A DNA stretch of 64,000 nucleotides from positions 4,185,001 through 4,249,000 of the forward strand of contig JBANDB010000007.1 in NCBI GenBank assembly GCA_037576215.1, in the 5' to 3' direction. This DNA is from Armillaria gallica. Lineage: Eukaryota > Basidiomycota > Agaricomycetes > Agaricales > Physalacriaceae. The notes below the pieces were generated by a model that did not search any database, was not told where the DNA came from, and worked only from the letters and a program-made list of their open reading frames with translations. Below are positions 55,001 to 63,404 of the stretch, one piece after another. Each line of letters opens with the position of its first letter. The stretch's first letter is position 1. The position numbers and the translations under genes are program-made.

Positions 55001-57179
55001 AGACCTTGCAATCTAGATTGGCGCTTGCGTTTGGAGTGAGTTCGATGGCGTGGTCCCATGTTTTTGGGTCAGGAAGTTCATCGAAGCTGTCTTTGTCGAA
55101 TAAATCGTTGAAATCCCGACACCATTCTGGGACCATTTCCTCGAACGTCTTGGTCTCCTTGTCTGCGTTGGCCGCGGCAGCTAAGTCATTGGCGTGATGA
55201 GCACGTATGAGGATAGCCCACGTGAAGTCTACTGCTAGGATAGTGTCCCCTTCTTCCAGTTCCTCGTCCCAGTTGTCGTCGGGATCCGCATCAGGTAACG
55301 TAAATGGATTTTTACGGCATTCGCATCGTGCAAACGTTAATCCTCCAGTCTTCCAATTGATGATTGGATTATGCTGGGCTAACCAATCGTGACCAAGGAA
55401 GATCTCTTTATCACCGAGATCTGTTACGGCTAGATCTATTCGTTCAGAATGATTCCCGATTTTGAGTTCGATCTTGGCGTATTCGGTAATCGATCCTCCC
55501 GAGTTTTTGGTTCCGTCGGCATTATAGACTGGGATTGGAGCGGCTGTTGGTCGAGTCGGGATGTTATTTTGTTTAACGAATTTCCGATTGATGGCGCTAC
55601 TGGTGCATCTGCTGTCTACCAACGCGGTTGTAGAGATATTGGAAATTGTTCCTGGAGCCCCGAGCATGATGGGGATCACCAGGTCTTTTCCTTTATCGCT
55701 TAACGTGCTGATAAGTCGCTTTGGCTCCTGTAGCTCGTGAAGCCACCAGAGTGCGTTGATTCGCTTCATCCCCCTCATTGCTTCGATCATTGAGTCAACG
55801 ACCTCTTCTGCGCGTGCTCTGTGAATCCAGTTTTTGAGAATTGCCTTTGCCTCTGACTCCGTCCGCGCTTGTACTACGCCGCGTAGAGTCCACTCAGCTC
55901 CGAATGGTTTGAGCCATTCTCTATAAGTCTGTCCCTTTGTATAGGTTCGGGACAGTTGCGGGACCTCTTCAACCTTCGCGTCACCCCATACGGGCGCGAC
56001 TACCGTCGGTGAGGTCACCATTTTTTCTAGGTCTAAAGGGGTTAATTTAGCGTTCTTGTTCATCATGAAACTGGTAATGTCCTCGTGGTCAGGTACTTCA
56101 ATAAAAGCTACCTGATGCCCCCTTTGCACTGCCTGGGCGCTAGCAGCTTCCAAGCCTGCGGCTTTCTGGTTGGTCGTGGAACGGGAGTAGCTTTCCGCGA
56201 AGGCGTCACTCCTGGAGGGAGCGACAGGGTGGGCTGGCACCGTTGCACAACGATTGCCTGCGCTTCTCACCGTTGAGTAACAGTCGCCTTCACCTGGTTC
56301 CTCCGGGCCCGTCTCTGTGATGACCAGGATCCTCGTTTCATTCGGCGTTCCCCCTTCGTCGGGTCGCCCTTCGCCTCGATAGGCATTGGCAACTGATCGG
56401 GGGCACTTACCCGACTCCAGGTCGTCCTCTTGGTTCTTCAGGACGGAGAGCAAATAGACCCTCGCGTCCCTCGTCCTTCTAGGTCCAGTGTTGCGGGAGC
56501 TGGCCTCCGTTGCTGTCTTCAGAGCCCCATCGTGGGATTTACACTCTGCAGCCTGTGAGCGAGTCTCTTTTACCAGAGGAGGTTTCGCCGAAGCTATTCC
56601 CTCGAAACTCCCTGCGCGGCAGGGACTCCGTAGAGCTGCGATTTCAGTGAGGGGACGTTTACGCGGGAGCATAGCTGTCTGCCCTCCTGCCCCATCCGGT
56701 CGGGCATTCGTCACTGCGGCTTGAAACTTCCCGAGGGAAGGCCTCGACTGGTGCTCCGCCGTTATGATGGGTGGCGATCTGGTGGTCGCCTTGCCGTCCG
56801 CTTTCGCCTGTAATAGGTTACTTGCCAAACGCTGAGCCGGTAGCTCGGTGACTACCGCGCCCGTTCCTAGGATGGTCGCTTCGTTAGGCGTGGATAAGAC
56901 CGCTTCGTTAGGCGGAATGTTGGTTGCTTCGTTAGGCGTGGCTCGAACTGGTGTCTTTGTGACTACCTCGTTCCTTTGGGTGGCTTCGTTAGGCCTAGAG
57001 TGATTCAAGTTTAGTTCCTGGTCTGATTGCGAAGTTGCGGGTATATTCGAATGCTTGTTTGACACTACAGGCGATATATAAGTACAATCATGAGATGCGA
57101 TAGGCGTACCAGCCAAAACTAAACTTCGGGCCGCCGAATAGACTGAATCATCATCTAGACGGCGGTCTCTTTTACCTCC
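52059..57179 (-). CDS. pol: Pol polyprotein (PR-RT-RH-IN-chromodomain), -1 frame to gag
   Basis: The frame is open from just after a TGA at 57180-57182, overlaps the end of gag by about 25 nt in the -1 frame, and ends at 52059. The conceptual start TTG at 57116 is only nominal, so expression by frameshifting or another recoding is expected. Numbering from 57116: a long Pro/Thr/Glu-rich region (1-480) with PNEA repeats; protease at 501 with D-S-R instead of D-S/T-G; RT with KLDVRWGYNNVRI and YLDD (853-856); RNase H with EADAS, KELLAI, WTDH and ADLLSR; integrase with an HHCC zinc finger (GHPG...CETCQ) and DDE core (D1277, SDRG, QTERVN); GPF-type module (KTGPFPIIAKI); C-terminal chromodomain (about 1568-1625; YEIERVL, YFVKWKGYG, NSWV), which in chromoviruses steers insertion to heterochromatin. 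Only the protease motif looks damaged. Confidence 0.95.
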   Translation of the reverse strand, partial: GGKRDRRLDDDSVYSAARSLVLAGTPIASHDCTYISPVVSNKHSNIPATSQSDQELNLNHSRPNEATQRNEVVTKTPVRATPNEATNIPPNEAVLSTPNEATILGTGAVVTELPAQRLASNLLQAKADGKATTRSPPIITAEHQSRPSLGKFQAAVTNARPDGAGGQTAMLPRKRPLTEIAALRSPCRAGSFEGIASAKPPLVKETRSQAAECKSHDGALKTATEASSRNTGPRRTRDARVYLLSVLKNQEDDLESGKCPRSVANAYRGEGRPDEGGTPNETRILVITETGPEEPGEGDCYSTVRSAGNRCATVPAHPVAPSRSDAFAESYSRSTTNQKAAGLEAASAQAVQRGHQVAFIEVPDHEDITSFMMNKNAKLTPLDLEKMVTSPTVVAPVWGDAKVEEVPQLSRTYTKGQTYREWLKPFGAEWTLRGVVQARTESEAKAILKNWIHRARAEEVVDSMIEAMRGMKRINALWWLHELQEPKRLISTLSDKGKDLVIPIMLGAPGTISNISTTALVDSRCTSSAINRKFVKQNNIPTRPTAAPIPVYNADGTKNSGGSITEYAKIELKIGNHSERIDLAVTDLGDKEIFLGHDWLAQHNPIINWKTGGLTFARCECRKNPFTLPDADPDDNWDEELEEGDTILAVDFTWAILIRAHHANDLAAAANADKETKTFEEMVPEWCRDFNDLFDKDSFDELPDPKTWDHAIELTPNASANLDCKVYPLNRNEQMELDKFLDENLSSGRIRPSKSPMASPFFFVKKKDGKLRPVQDYRKLNEMMIKNRYPLPLISELMDKLRGAKYFSKLDVRWGYNNVRIKSGDEWKAAFRTNRGLFEPTVMFFGLTNSPATFQWMMNDIFKNLIASGAVTVYLDDILIMSKTKEEHRCITREVLGLLRKNKLFLKAEKCEFETLETEYLGVIISEGSIRMDPVKIAGIAEWPVPVKKVQLQLFLGFTNFYRRFIKGYSKVVKPMTQLTRNDPWKWGKTQQDAFEELKRLLAEEVVLAIPTEEGKFRVEADASEGAIGAVLTQEQDGKWRPVAFLSKSLTTTERNYEIYDKELLAIMIALDEWRHYLMGAAQDFEIWTDHQNLQYFRKPQKLNWRQARWVTELAEYHFTLHHKSGTANKKADLLSRRADHEQGKEDNDEVIVLKPEHFRALVMPTIEETHSKIKQATLDHHRWDKNIATSLNHDRGLKLNDGLIYYDSRIYVPSDHALRGEIIAQVHDHITAGHPGIEKTKELVLREYWWPRMKKDIEDYVRGCETCQRTKSSTQAKAAPLHPNAIPSRPWTHISVDMVTGLPKSNGFDAILMIVDRFSKEIIPVACTTEMSSEGWAKILRDEVYAKHRMPQVVISDRGSVFVSKFMKDLYDLLQIKANVSTAYHPQTDGQTERVNQEVEKYLRIFVNHRQNDWAEWLSLAAFSHNNRAHSATGKSPFEVTHGYIVEVLPGAVRPRAPFRTPASSTFVSDIQKIHAEAKQALEKAADQMKAQYDKKKRPAVDYSVGDKVWLDTSNLALPRPKKKLADKKTGPFPIIAKIGASAYKLKLPPNWRIHPVFNESLLTPYMPPAFPNQEQPPPPPPDLIDGEEHYEIERVLDHRDRKVRGKAGEPWHWVTDYFVKWKGYGPESNSWVKEDDMDADELVDKYLAEKVNRTRQETGDWQSYTDPFTGRKVWYDQELDWDWFGGNDDPSTSSKSPYEATEIP

Positions 57180-58609
57180 TCAATCGTTGAGAGGCCTTCT
57201 TTCAGGTCCCAGTAAGTGTTTGCGCGTCGCAAAGACTCAGCTCGGGTCATGGACCGGGTAGGACAGTCGCGCTTGAAGTGGCCTGGCTTGCCACATCCAA
57301 AGCACACTGTTTTTGCCGTGGCTTTGTCGATGTTCATCGGCTGTCCGCGTCCTCCATATGTTGTCCCTGTGGTCGTACTCGTTGTCGGCACAGGGGCTCT
57401 AGTTTGACCACCCTGTACAGGCGTGGTCATCTTCTGTGGTCGGGCTGATGGCCCTATCGTTCCTTCTGCCTGTCTAAGGCGCCAATTGAGATCGATCCGG
57501 AGGAGGCGGGCCTTCCATGCTGGGTAATCGACTGGTACATCCCCGTCTGACGAGTATATGGTGTTTTTACTCGACTGGCGGGCGGCCTTCTTGATCTGTT
57601 GAAGCATTATCTGGTCATTATTACGTACCCCAGCATGATAGGCCAGTTCTTCAAAGAGCTGGAAGAACCTGTCGCCGTCCTTGTGCTCCGATTGCTTTAG
57701 CCTCTCCCACTGCGCATACCTTAGTTGTGAGTCGGCGTCCTTCCAGAACCTTTTGTTGAGCTCCAACTGGAACTCATCATAGGTTGGGTATTTTTGCTCG
57801 CCGTCCGCGGTCTTTCCTATAACTTTAGCACACAACTGCCACCATCTTCCAGCGTCTCCTGCGAGTCGGGAGACGCAGAAGATGACCTTGTGTGGGTGGT
57901 GGCGGAAGTGTCGGTTAAAGACTTCGAAATGTAACTCACACTTTAGGAAAAAGCGAGCGATGTCGTCGGAGTCCCCTAGAAAATCGTCAACTTCCTTCAG
58001 GATTTTTGGCTTGAAGTCGTCATAGGGGGCTATCGCTCCAGCTTGTAGTTCCCAAGGTATGGGCGGGTCAGGCATCGCAGGAGGTGCCGGGAATCGTGGT
58101 AGCATTACCCGTACTGGGGCGGGAGGTGGCTGTGCTGGTTGTCCGCCTCCTCCGGCTCCGTGTCCGCCACCGGCAAAAGGTAGGTACCCGGGTTGGTACG
58201 TTCCTGGTGCCGTTTGTCTGGTGGCGTAAACAAAGGTGTTAGTGACTTGGGGAGGTGCTACCGGGGGCTCATCTGGCATCGGTTCCTGGATCTCGATTTC
58301 TTGTGTGGCTTCTTCATAAGGGAGAAAAGTCTCCATCATGGCATTTCGGTGCACACTGTTCCACAGGAGGCGAGCATTCCGCTCCGCCTCGTACTGTAAG
58401 ATCTCATCGGCTGGGAGATCTGCTTGTTTCCTAATAAAATAATCGTTCCCGGCTTGGGTTTCTCCCCAAGCCACGGAAAATGGTAACTCGTAAGCGAAAT
58501 AATTATAGATGTCAACATAGTTTGCTTGCTTTAGCAACGCAGGAATGGGAATCGAGGGGTCATTTTCTGTTTCATTATAAAAATTGATGGCATCAGTTAG
58601 TGTCATCAT
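57155..58609 (-). CDS. gag: Gag capsid protein with CCHC zinc knuckle
   Basis: Gag packages element RNA and forms the particle. The first ATG is at 58609 (a GTG precedes it at 58612). The core gag region (about residues 190-340) reads DDFLGDSDDIARFFLKCELH, LAGDAGRWWQLCAK and NKRFWKDADSQLRYAQWERL. Gly/Pro-rich linkers flank it. The zinc knuckle CFGCGKPGHFKRDC lies near residues 436-450 and the protein ends EEVKETAV at a TAG (57155-57157). The start overlaps the ORF0 stop within ATGATGACACTAACTGA. GTA AAA GAG just before the stop is a weak candidate slip site for the -1 shift into pol. Confidence 0.95.
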   Translation of the reverse strand: MMTLTDAINFYNETENDPSIPIPALLKQANYVDIYNYFAYELPFSVAWGETQAGNDYFIRKQADLPADEILQYEAERNARLLWNSVHRNAMMETFLPYEEATQEIEIQEPMPDEPPVAPPQVTNTFVYATRQTAPGTYQPGYLPFAGGGHGAGGGGQPAQPPPAPVRVMLPRFPAPPAMPDPPIPWELQAGAIAPYDDFKPKILKEVDDFLGDSDDIARFFLKCELHFEVFNRHFRHHPHKVIFCVSRLAGDAGRWWQLCAKVIGKTADGEQKYPTYDEFQLELNKRFWKDADSQLRYAQWERLKQSEHKDGDRFFQLFEELAYHAGVRNNDQIMLQQIKKAARQSSKNTIYSSDGDVPVDYPAWKARLLRIDLNWRLRQAEGTIGPSARPQKMTTPVQGGQTRAPVPTTSTTTGTTYGGRGQPMNIDKATAKTVCFGCGKPGHFKRDCPTRSMTRAESLRRANTYWDLKEGLSTIEEVKETAV

Positions 58610-59537
58610 CACTGGGGTAGTAGGGCGACCGCTCGCGCGTCTGCTCGGAGGTCAACTCAGGGATTCCGTCGATTGTGAGCCTTGGGAAGGGGGTAGGGGG
58701 ACGTGCTGGTGGACTATCGACGGCGGTCGACTCGTCAAGCTCCTCTGGTGGGCGCGTAAGCTCGGGTGGTGGCTGTGGTCGCTCCCTGAATCGTTGGGCG
58801 AGCTGTTCCCAAGCACTTGCTCGAGGGGGTCGGAGGGGAGACCTTCTAGGTTGTGCTCGCCAACCACTGCGCCTGGGGTTTGAGGGGCCGGCGACGGGTT
58901 CACCGACCTGTACAGGCTCGAGTGGCGACTCACTGGTCTGGACAGGTTGATGGGGCGAGTCGCGGGTGGGGAAGTAGGCGCTGTAGGGAATGTCGAGATT
59001 ATCCCAGAACTCGCTGTTGGTAAGACCGGCCGCGGGTGTTGGAGTATCGGTGGTTGCGACGGGTCGAGTGTTGCGGCCCATGTTCGATCTTCCTCGGTTG
59101 GTTCGGGGGAGCGTGTCGGGTGGGGGAGTTCGAGGGACAAGCGTGGCATAGTAGGAAGCGGGATGTTCGGAGGTGACGTCGACCTCTGCTGGGTTCCTTC
59201 TGGGAGGGGTAATAGAGCTTCCCTCCGGCTGCGGGGTAGAAGTCGACTCAGAAATGTCGACCTCCTCCTCGTTGATTCGTTGTCCAGGGAGGTCGTCGAT
59301 TGAGATCGGTCGGTGCGGTATGGGTGCGAAGAGTCGGGGTGGCTGCTGCTCGAGCGGGATGCCATTTAAACTGTTTGTAATGACTGAGGGGGTGGTGCGA
59401 TGCGTCTCTTCTTGTCGTCGTAGCCATAACTGTCTTGCCCTGTGGCGGAATCTGACTGCAAGAATGAGGGCGAGGGTGACGAATGTTGCGCTGGGTATTC
59501 CTAGTGCGATGGCTATGATGCGCGCGTCGTCTTCCAT
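58593..59537 (-). CDS. ORF0: membrane-segment, proline-rich protein upstream of gag
   Basis: 314 residues from the first ATG of the predicted mRNA (no ATG between the inferred transcription start at 59743 and 59537). Residues about 8-30 (IAIALGIPSATFVTLALILA) form a hydrophobic helix followed by basic RHRARQLWLRR, the pattern of a signal anchor with a cytosolic C-terminus. The rest is Pro/Ser/Arg-rich and disordered (ELTRPPEELDES; ARPPTPFPRLTID). The stop overlaps the gag start by 17 nt, suggesting termination-reinitiation. It is not an env in the usual place (downstream of pol) and lacks glycoprotein features. A second frame (59365-58652) is open in parallel but has no such context. Function unknown; membrane targeting is inference. 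Confidence 0.68.
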   Translation of the reverse strand: MEDDARIIAIALGIPSATFVTLALILAVRFRHRARQLWLRRQEETHRTTPSVITNSLNGIPLEQQPPRLFAPIPHRPISIDDLPGQRINEEEVDISESTSTPQPEGSSITPPRRNPAEVDVTSEHPASYYATLVPRTPPPDTLPRTNRGRSNMGRNTRPVATTDTPTPAAGLTNSEFWDNLDIPYSAYFPTRDSPHQPVQTSESPLEPVQVGEPVAGPSNPRRSGWRAQPRRSPLRPPRASAWEQLAQRFRERPQPPPELTRPPEELDESTAVDSPPARPPTPFPRLTIDGIPELTSEQTRERSPYYPSDDDTN

Positions 59538-59564
59538 GGGGGTTCTGAGGCAGAATCAGTAAAG

Positions 59565-59579
59565 CTAGCTTTGAGCTAA
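59565..59579 (-). promoter_or_regulatory. Primer-binding site complementary to the element's own mRNA 5' end
   Basis: One base from the 5' LTR, the minus strand reads TTAGCTCAAAGCTAG. Its exact complement, CTAGCTTTGAGCTAA, lies in the LTR (59729-59743 read on the minus strand) at the predicted transcription start. This is the arrangement of self-priming Tf1/sushi-type elements, in which a tRNA primer is not used. Confidence 0.85.
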
Positions 59580-59580
59580 T

Positions 59581-60126
59581 TGTAAGACCCGAACTTCAAT
59601 CAAAGGTGAATAGATCGGCTGTATCGCGTTCGTACAGTCACCGTCTAGCCCTTGTGATGATTGACGCCCAAGACTCACTTTAGGAGCTTTCAGCAAGAGG
59701 AAAGGAGTGTGTTCGGTATGAATAAACTTTAGCTCAAAGCTAGGGAAATACAGGCTTTGAGTAAGCTACTTATATAGTAAAGTGAGGGTCTGTAAATGGT
59801 ACTAAGAGGTGACTACCGTGTTAGAAAGTGAATAAGCCAAATACACAGTAGCCGATAATAACACACGGTAGCCGAGTGTAGCACACGGTTTATCGAGGCT
59901 AGCACGTATCCAGTACGTGTTTCTCTCATACATTGCTACGTGTCGGTGCACGGGTCGTTGATACCCCTTGGTCGAATACACGTCAACCGAGCTGTGACGT
60001 AATAGCGATGTGAAGATTTATGAAGACTCTCCGGGAGTCGCGGGTCTAAAGATCGTGGGTGAGTAAGCATCTTATCTTATCTTCCAAAGATTAGATAAGA
60101 TGTCTGAAAACGAATAAATCGTAACA
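59581..60126 (-). repeat. Gypsy 5' LTR (promoter copy)
   Basis: Element-sense order: TGTTACGATT..., an inverted repeat (catcttatct/agataagatg, about 60069-60102), cacggtag repeats, TATA box, predicted start, ...GGGTCTTACA. 546 bp. Confidence 0.96.
59743..59776 (-). promoter_or_regulatory. LTR core promoter: TATA box and predicted start site
   Basis: TATATAAG on the minus strand (59776-59769) lies 26-33 bp before CTAGC at 59743. That is the spacing expected for a TATA-directed start, and it coincides with the stretch complementary to the primer site. Confidence 0.72.
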
Positions 60127-60131
60127 CCTGG
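60127..60131. repeat. Gypsy target-site duplication, right
   Basis: cctgg, identical to 51142-51146. Confidence 0.92.
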
Positions 60132-61386
60132 CCATATCTGCTTCCGAAAGCAGCTGAGCCATACATCTGAGTCCCAGTGAAAGAAGCTATCACAAAAGGC
60201 CACAATGCAAGAGATATCAGGCAGTGGAGGCTCCCATACTGTTGCATCACAAGGGGTCTGTCCAATCAACCAAGATGTTTCTGGTAAAGCATAATATTTC
60301 AGAACTTCGACACTCAGAAAATCTGCCAGTATCTTGTTCGCTAATGCAGGGTGCCTTGATGCACCAGCAACTGTAGGTTGAAGTAATTTGGATTGAAGTC
60401 TAACTCGCCACATAACAAGGAAATCATCCAATGCGGTGTCAACCATAGTCCTCACAGCTGCAAGCAAGGAGTCACCCAGATCAGTTTGACATAGCATGCA
60501 GGCAGTTGTTGGTCCACATCCTCATAGCCCGCTAGCATAATCACCACCAAGCAGAATAGCTAGTAGAAAGAAACCACCCTCCGCCACTTGAACACTATCC
60601 AAGCCACTTATGCGTTCAGCCAAAAAGAGATGGTACAGGTCAGGATTGGCCTTCATCTTTCGGCCATTAGCTCCTTTTAAAGGTGGTGGTCTGTGATAGA
60701 GAGGTTAATTCTGAGAGTAAGATGCACAGAGCAAAATGTACCGGCATAAGACAGCTTTAGCACCAAATACAAAGACATTGCTGTCTTCAGTCATGATTAC
60801 ATCAATAACCCCAACTTGATTCATCTGGGCCAGTTCTGCCTCAGCCTCACCAGGTGCCTATATGTATTCTGTGAGCGATGAGGACAAATGCAAAGAGACA
60901 CATGCACATTGTGGTAGTTGAAGCCGAATGCTAGAACCATGTTCTTGAAATGGCACTCAAGCCATTGGGCCTTCATGCTAACCTTCTTTCCTCGCTTCAT
61001 GGCAGGGCATAAAGGGCCATCGAAGACAAAGATGGGGATGAAGGTGCATTGGAGAAGATGTGCCAAGTGAAATAGGAGTGTGCGAAGCTCTGGATTTTCA
61101 CCCACTTGAGCTTGTTGAGGGCCCCAAAAGAGGGCTTCGCATTGGACAATCCAAATACTGTCGACCCCCATCAGATACCAGATAAGATGAAAAATATGGC
61201 TCTACCTTGTATCAATTCCAATCTTCAGCATGCATCCATCTGTTTGCTGTACACCTGCAGTAATGGCATGTTCTGAGAGCAAGCAGGGCTCAGCTGCTTC
61301 AAGAATAATCTATAACCTCCATCTTAGCCAGTGCATTGAGACTATGGGAGCTAAAAACTCACCTTCCACAATGAAGGAATGCCCAT

Positions 61387-63351
61387 TGTGGTCATAAATA
61401 GTGAAGGCGGAACTTTGAATCAGAGCTCCTATGGTTCTCTGTCTCAGCTAGCAATAATCACGAGGTGCAGGTCCCTGGAGTTGGATTTTGGAGAGGAAAT
61501 AGCATCCCCATTGCACAATGCACCTTTTGCACACCAGCCACCATGCTACATTGGACCCAGGGGTGATTCCGTTTGGAGCAGGGTGGCTGAATTGCCAAAG
61601 CCATGATGCTGGTTTTGGGAAGCCAGATGGTGGACATTGAAATGTTGAGGGCTTGGATGCAGACCGGCAATGCAGTGAGTGGAAAATACAACAGCGGTGC
61701 TGTCTAGGTTCTGATAGCTGTATTTTGATATTGAAAGAAAGGGAGCATCGGTCATGTTGGACTAAAGCAGCTGGCAGTCGTTGTCGATGTCTTTGTCAAC
61801 GGTGTTCAGATCACATGACTGGCTTCGCATCGCGTCACAGAACACTGAACTTGCCACCGTCTTGCTCTTCTGGGCCCATACCGAGTGAGAATAATAGGTC
61901 CTGTCCTCGAAAATAGTTTATGAAGTATGAAAAATATATACTGGCACTGAAAGTAACAATGTATATGAGAATTATAGAAGAAGAGTGCGAGTAATATTGA
62001 AGCAACACAAAATTTCTGCCAGTTAAGCTGAGATAAGTGGCTTAAACACTTATTTTTGAGCAATTTACATGATTTAAGGCTCAATTTATGCCCACGTGGG
62101 CAGCAATTTACTCTCTGGCCTTAAAGCCTAAAGGCTCAAACTCAAATGGTCTACACCATTTCAGGCCTCAAGGCCTCAACACGGTGAGTGCACCTTTGCT
62201 TAGATCAATCCAGGTCGACGACCCAAGTGCGTAGCGCCGTAGGCTGCATTGGCAAGGCCTTCCAGATCCCTTGAGGCTATTAAATAAATCTGTGATGAAA
62301 TGGAACCAGCTTTCCCAAAATGATAAATTTCTGTAGTGTTTAATGCCTTTATTTTCACTCCGAGCTCCCTGCATACATTATCTGCATAGTTAAGCATGAT
62401 CTCTACTCTAGAGTCATGCCACACAAAATACTACAGCCAAAATATAACATCGTCTTATATTTCCTATCCCCTTATGTTGACTTGTCGGACTGCTCTCCCA
62501 AAGTTCACACGCCTGGCAACAAATTCATCACAATACCCGAATCTTTCCCCAGCTGTTGGTAATCTCTCGGTTGATCCTCTGCACGCGCATCGAATAACAG
62601 GCGGCTGTGTCCAAGTCGGCTGTGAGCAAACAGGCAAGTTGCAGCGGGTAACGACAGAGCGTATTCCAGCATTTACAGAATTTGGTATTGCAGCCAGTAG
62701 ACCTAGACTGGAATAAGTATGAAGCAAAGTCAGTTGAACATGTGGGACACCTGAGCTGTTCCTCTATGCCAATCACTTGGTTCATCCAATAGATATTGAC
62801 CAAGGCGACAGTTTGTCTTCTTGGATCAAACATGTTCAGGAAGGGAAAGTAATCAATCGCTAACCTAGCCGTTGATAAGTCAGAAGTCTGGAACTCGGAG
62901 ACACAGGATAATGCACTGATATTGCACAGCCAAGGCATGCTCGCATTTCGATCTCTCTCTCTCTCTCTCTCTAAATCGTCTTCTTCACCTTGGGGGATGC
63001 ATCTTGAGCCAGAAAGGTAGATGAGTAAGGAAGAGGAAAACCTAGGAGGGTTGGAAGCAACGCAAGACCGTTGGACAGGCTGAACTATGGATGGGAGTGT
63101 CTTTTCCGGTTCGTGTCAACGAGCTAAGTGCTTGATAAGTGGCGGGGGCGTTCAGAGACGATCCCAGATGGGAATACCTAGCTTAAAAGGGCTAGTCAGG
63201 GTCTCGTTTGCCACCCTCGTCGAGGGCCAGCCTTTGGGATGGGAGGTGGCAGCCCCGGTCGAGGTCGGAACGAGGTGGTGGCACGAGTGAGCTGCCGGAT
63301 TTAATTGATTTACATTATTTTTGTAAAATTGGTCGAATAAACGTACTTAAT
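61387..63351. other. Outer part of the right palindrome arm, no recognised gene
   Basis: Mirror of 39374-41338, including the (TC)n run near 62952-62974 and the GC-rich block at 63075-63300. Confidence 0.4.
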
Positions 63352-63404
63352 CAACCAAGAAAGGATGCCGAACTAGACGCACGGTATAACTTTATTTGCG
63401 AATA

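Larger units (their letters stand above)
51147..60126 (-). mobile_element. Ty3/gypsy chromovirus LTR retrotransposon, 8,980 bp
   Basis: Two 546-bp LTRs (TG...CA) bound an internal region coding, in minus-strand order, for ORF0 (59537-58593), gag (58609-57155) and pol (57179-52059) with protease, reverse transcriptase, RNase H, integrase and chromodomain. LTRs differ at two sites only, both CpG transitions, so the insertion is recent. A purine tract (minus strand aggggggggg) adjoins the 3' LTR. The primer site is complementary to the element's own LTR. Pol and gag are fully open, but the protease active site is changed, so autonomy is doubtful. Confidence 0.96.
50321..61386 (-). pseudogene. 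XPG/GEN1-like nuclease, right copy, split by the gypsy element
   Basis: The start MGIPSLWK lies at 61386 and the acidic C-terminus at 50321, with the gypsy insertion between them. The insertion corresponds to left-arm position about 42594, in the exon coding WLSCFRKQIWPG. It carries the same early TGA (60522-60524) as the left copy, so it was already dead when the retrotransposon arrived. Confidence 0.85.
46880..63351. repeat. Right arm of the giant inverted repeat, interrupted by a gypsy element
   Basis: Mirror of 39374-46867. It is longer only because of the retrotransposon at 51147-60126 plus its 5-bp target copy (8,985 bp in total, which accounts exactly for the coordinate shift). The flanking DNA beyond 63351 is unrelated to that before 39374. 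Confidence 0.95.

Noticed and set aside
58652..59365. The 237-residue frame overlapping ORF0 as a second gene
   Set aside because: It is an overlapping frame in Pro/Ser-rich sequence, lacks a start context of its own and starts after the ORF0 ATG.
58593..59537. ORF0 as a retroviral-type env gene
   Set aside because: It lies before gag, not after pol, and has one N-terminal helix, no signal cleavage pattern, no Cys pattern and no fusion-like region.
39374..63351. Palindrome as a plain read or assembly artefact (missed hairpin adapter, haplotype join)
   Set aside because: Not fully excluded, but unique flanks start sharply on both sides, the arms differ by indels and point changes, and one arm alone has an insertion with a proper target duplication. 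A simple read artefact would not give this.
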